Assembly (NCBI GenBank): GCA_947506075.1 | Contig: CANNNN010000144.1 | Location: 1-6,654, forward strand | Reading direction: 5' to 3' | Length of the DNA: 6,654 nucleotides | From: Methylococcaceae bacterium | GTDB lineage: Bacteria > Pseudomonadota > Gammaproteobacteria > Methylococcales > Methylomonadaceae | Part shown: piece after piece, positions 6,006-6,654 of the stretch | Numbering within the stretch: position 1 is the first letter of the stretch | How the letters are laid out: the number at the start of each line of letters is the position of its first letter | The notes under the pieces: model-generated | What the model was told of the DNA's origin: nothing | The model's database searches: none | Seen by the model: only the letters and a program-made list of their open reading frames with translations | Translations under genes and position numbers: made by a program

Positions 6006-6404
6006 ATGACTTTATTGAAAAAATTAGTAATTGCTTCATTTATCGGTACTGCATTGCTTGCGGCTGCTCCTGCGATGGCAAAACCAGCAGGAAAAATTGA
6101 AAATCAATCACAAGCGGCTGTTCTTGCTGCATTTGATGAATCAATTGTTGCAGTTGAAGCCGCTTCGGCTGCATTGAATAGTGGCGCCGATGAAAACACT
6201 GTTTTTGATCTAATGAAAGATGCAAAACAAGCTCTAAATCATATTGAGAGCGCTACTGTTAACAGAGAAAAAGAAAAAGCAAATGGCTTTCTTAAGGAAT
6301 CTCGTTCAGAGCTAAAAAAAGGTAATGTAGAAGCAGCAAAAGCGTCCATGGCTGAAGCTGTTGCAAAATTCAAAGAACTTAAAGAAATATTCCTTAAGTT
6401 TTAA
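6006..6404 (+). CDS. Small exported helical protein, SmbP-like pattern without histidines
   Basis: This 132-residue protein begins with a clear Sec signal peptide: Lys5-Lys6, a hydrophobic core at 7-20 and a cleavage site after APAMA (residue 25). The mature part of about 107 residues is predicted to be four helices, at about 35-58, 62-82, 87-105 and 107-129, with a Gly-containing turn between helices one and two (Gly60) and between three and four (Gly106). This pairing, with recurrent D/E-x-A and K-E-L patterns, recalls the small metal-binding protein SmbP of Nitrosomonas. SmbP is histidine-rich, however, and this protein has one histidine and no cysteine, so metal binding is not supported. 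The start is well defined by GAGG and AAGG 10 and 4 bases upstream. Codons are AT-rich (GCA, GCT, AAA, GAA), unlike metG, which may mean high expression or different origin. A strong terminator follows, so it is a single-gene unit. Its function is unknown. Confidence 0.85.
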   Translation: MTLLKKLVIASFIGTALLAAAPAMAKPAGKIENQSQAAVLAAFDESIVAVEAASAALNSGADENTVFDLMKDAKQALNHIESATVNREKEKANGFLKESRSELKKGNVEAAKASMAEAVAKFKELKEIFLKF

Positions 6405-6425
6405 GACTGTTTTTTAAGATTTAAT

Positions 6426-6466
6426 AAATAAGGGGGATTGCTGAGCATTCCCCCTTATTTTATTTC
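6426..6466 (+). terminator. Strong intrinsic terminator
   Basis: AAATAAGGGGGA at 6426-6437 pairs with the TCCCCCTTATTT that ends at 6460. After one T-T mismatch, TGC and GCA pair across a TGA loop. A T-rich run (TTTATTTCT, 6458-6466) follows. It lies 22 bp after the stop codon of the exported protein gene. The A-rich left side could also give partial termination on the minus strand for the converging ORF at the right edge. Confidence 0.92.
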
Positions 6467-6516
6467 TACGCCCAATAACGAATACAAAAGCTAGACCTTA
6501 TACCTATCTTATGCCA

Positions 6517-6539
6517 GTGGACCCGATCCACGATCGGTT
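6517..6539. other. Short hairpin in the convergent gap
   Basis: ACCCGATC (6521-6528) pairs with GATCGGTT (6532-6539) in seven of eight positions. An alternative pair is GTGGA with TCCAC (6517-6521 and 6527-6531). It lies between the terminator and the 3' end of the right-edge ORF. No U-tract follows on either strand, so I do not call it a terminator. Confidence 0.3.
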
Positions 6540-6560
6540 GTGTTATTGATGAAATGCATT

Positions 6561-6654
6561 TTAGCGGTCAATTAAGGTCATCGACTTGCCAACTCTATCG
6601 ATGTGCTCTAACAGTAACTGATTCTCCAGCGCCTCCATAATCCACCACATCAAA
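6561..6654 (-). CDS. 3' end of an unidentified protein (partial)
   Basis: On the minus strand, one frame stays open from the window edge to a TAA at 6561-6563, giving the last 30 residues of a possible protein: tryptophan-containing MWWIMEALENQLL, then LEHIDRVGKSMTLIDR. The composition is protein-like, with an amphipathic helix pattern, and its end faces the terminator of the exported protein gene. I do not recognise a family. Thirty codons can stay open by chance, and an internal ATG at 6650 or 6638 could equally begin a very small ORF. Confidence 0.35.
   Translation of the reverse strand, partial: LMWWIMEALENQLLLEHIDRVGKSMTLIDR

Overview
The window looks like an ordinary chromosomal housekeeping segment from a gammaproteobacterium. 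The layout dcd–apbC on the minus strand, diverging from metG–rnfB on the plus strand, is one I know from Pseudomonas-type gammaproteobacteria. The Dcd protein is close to the 188-residue Pseudomonas type, and a YcgL-domain gene, largely a gammaproteobacterial family, lies nearby. The moderate GC content, AT-rich intergenic DNA and abundance of small interspersed repeats suggest a methanotroph of the Methylococcales (Methylobacter-like). That last placement is inference from general resemblance, not a database result.

Layout, left to right. Positions 1-127 hold no gene I can support. A 5' fragment of a CPBP-type membrane protease gene (minus strand, about 128-385) is cut off before its catalytic part. 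A symmetrical, hairpin-rich promoter region (413-449) separates it from a divergent ycgL-type gene (467-724). An inverted-repeat element (741-829) lies between the converging ycgL and dcd. dcd (dCTP deaminase) and apbC/mrp (Fe-S cluster carrier ATPase) follow on the minus strand. They are separated by two oppositely oriented blocks of degenerate heptanucleotide repeats. A divergent intergenic region of 237 bp leads to metG (methionyl-tRNA synthetase with a C-terminal tRNA-binding domain). A MITE-like repeat of about 210 bp with terminal inverted repeats then sits directly before a small, soluble RnfB-type polyferredoxin gene. The following 274 bp contain hairpins, a possible promoter and five tandem ATTTA pentamers. 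They lead to a gene for a small exported helical protein with an SmbP-like pattern but almost no histidine, closed by a strong intrinsic terminator. The last 94 bp read as the 3' end of an unidentified minus-strand ORF.

The genes serve nucleotide supply (dcd), Fe-S cluster delivery (apbC), translation (metG) and Fe-S electron transfer (rnfB). ApbC and the RnfB-like protein are linked by Fe-S biology, but their proximity is more likely conserved order than a dedicated system. I found no tRNA, rRNA, CRISPR array, intact transposase or convincing new defence or biosynthetic system. The most interesting parts are the small exported protein with its pentamer-repeat leader, the set of intergenic repeats, and the broken protease gene at the left edge.
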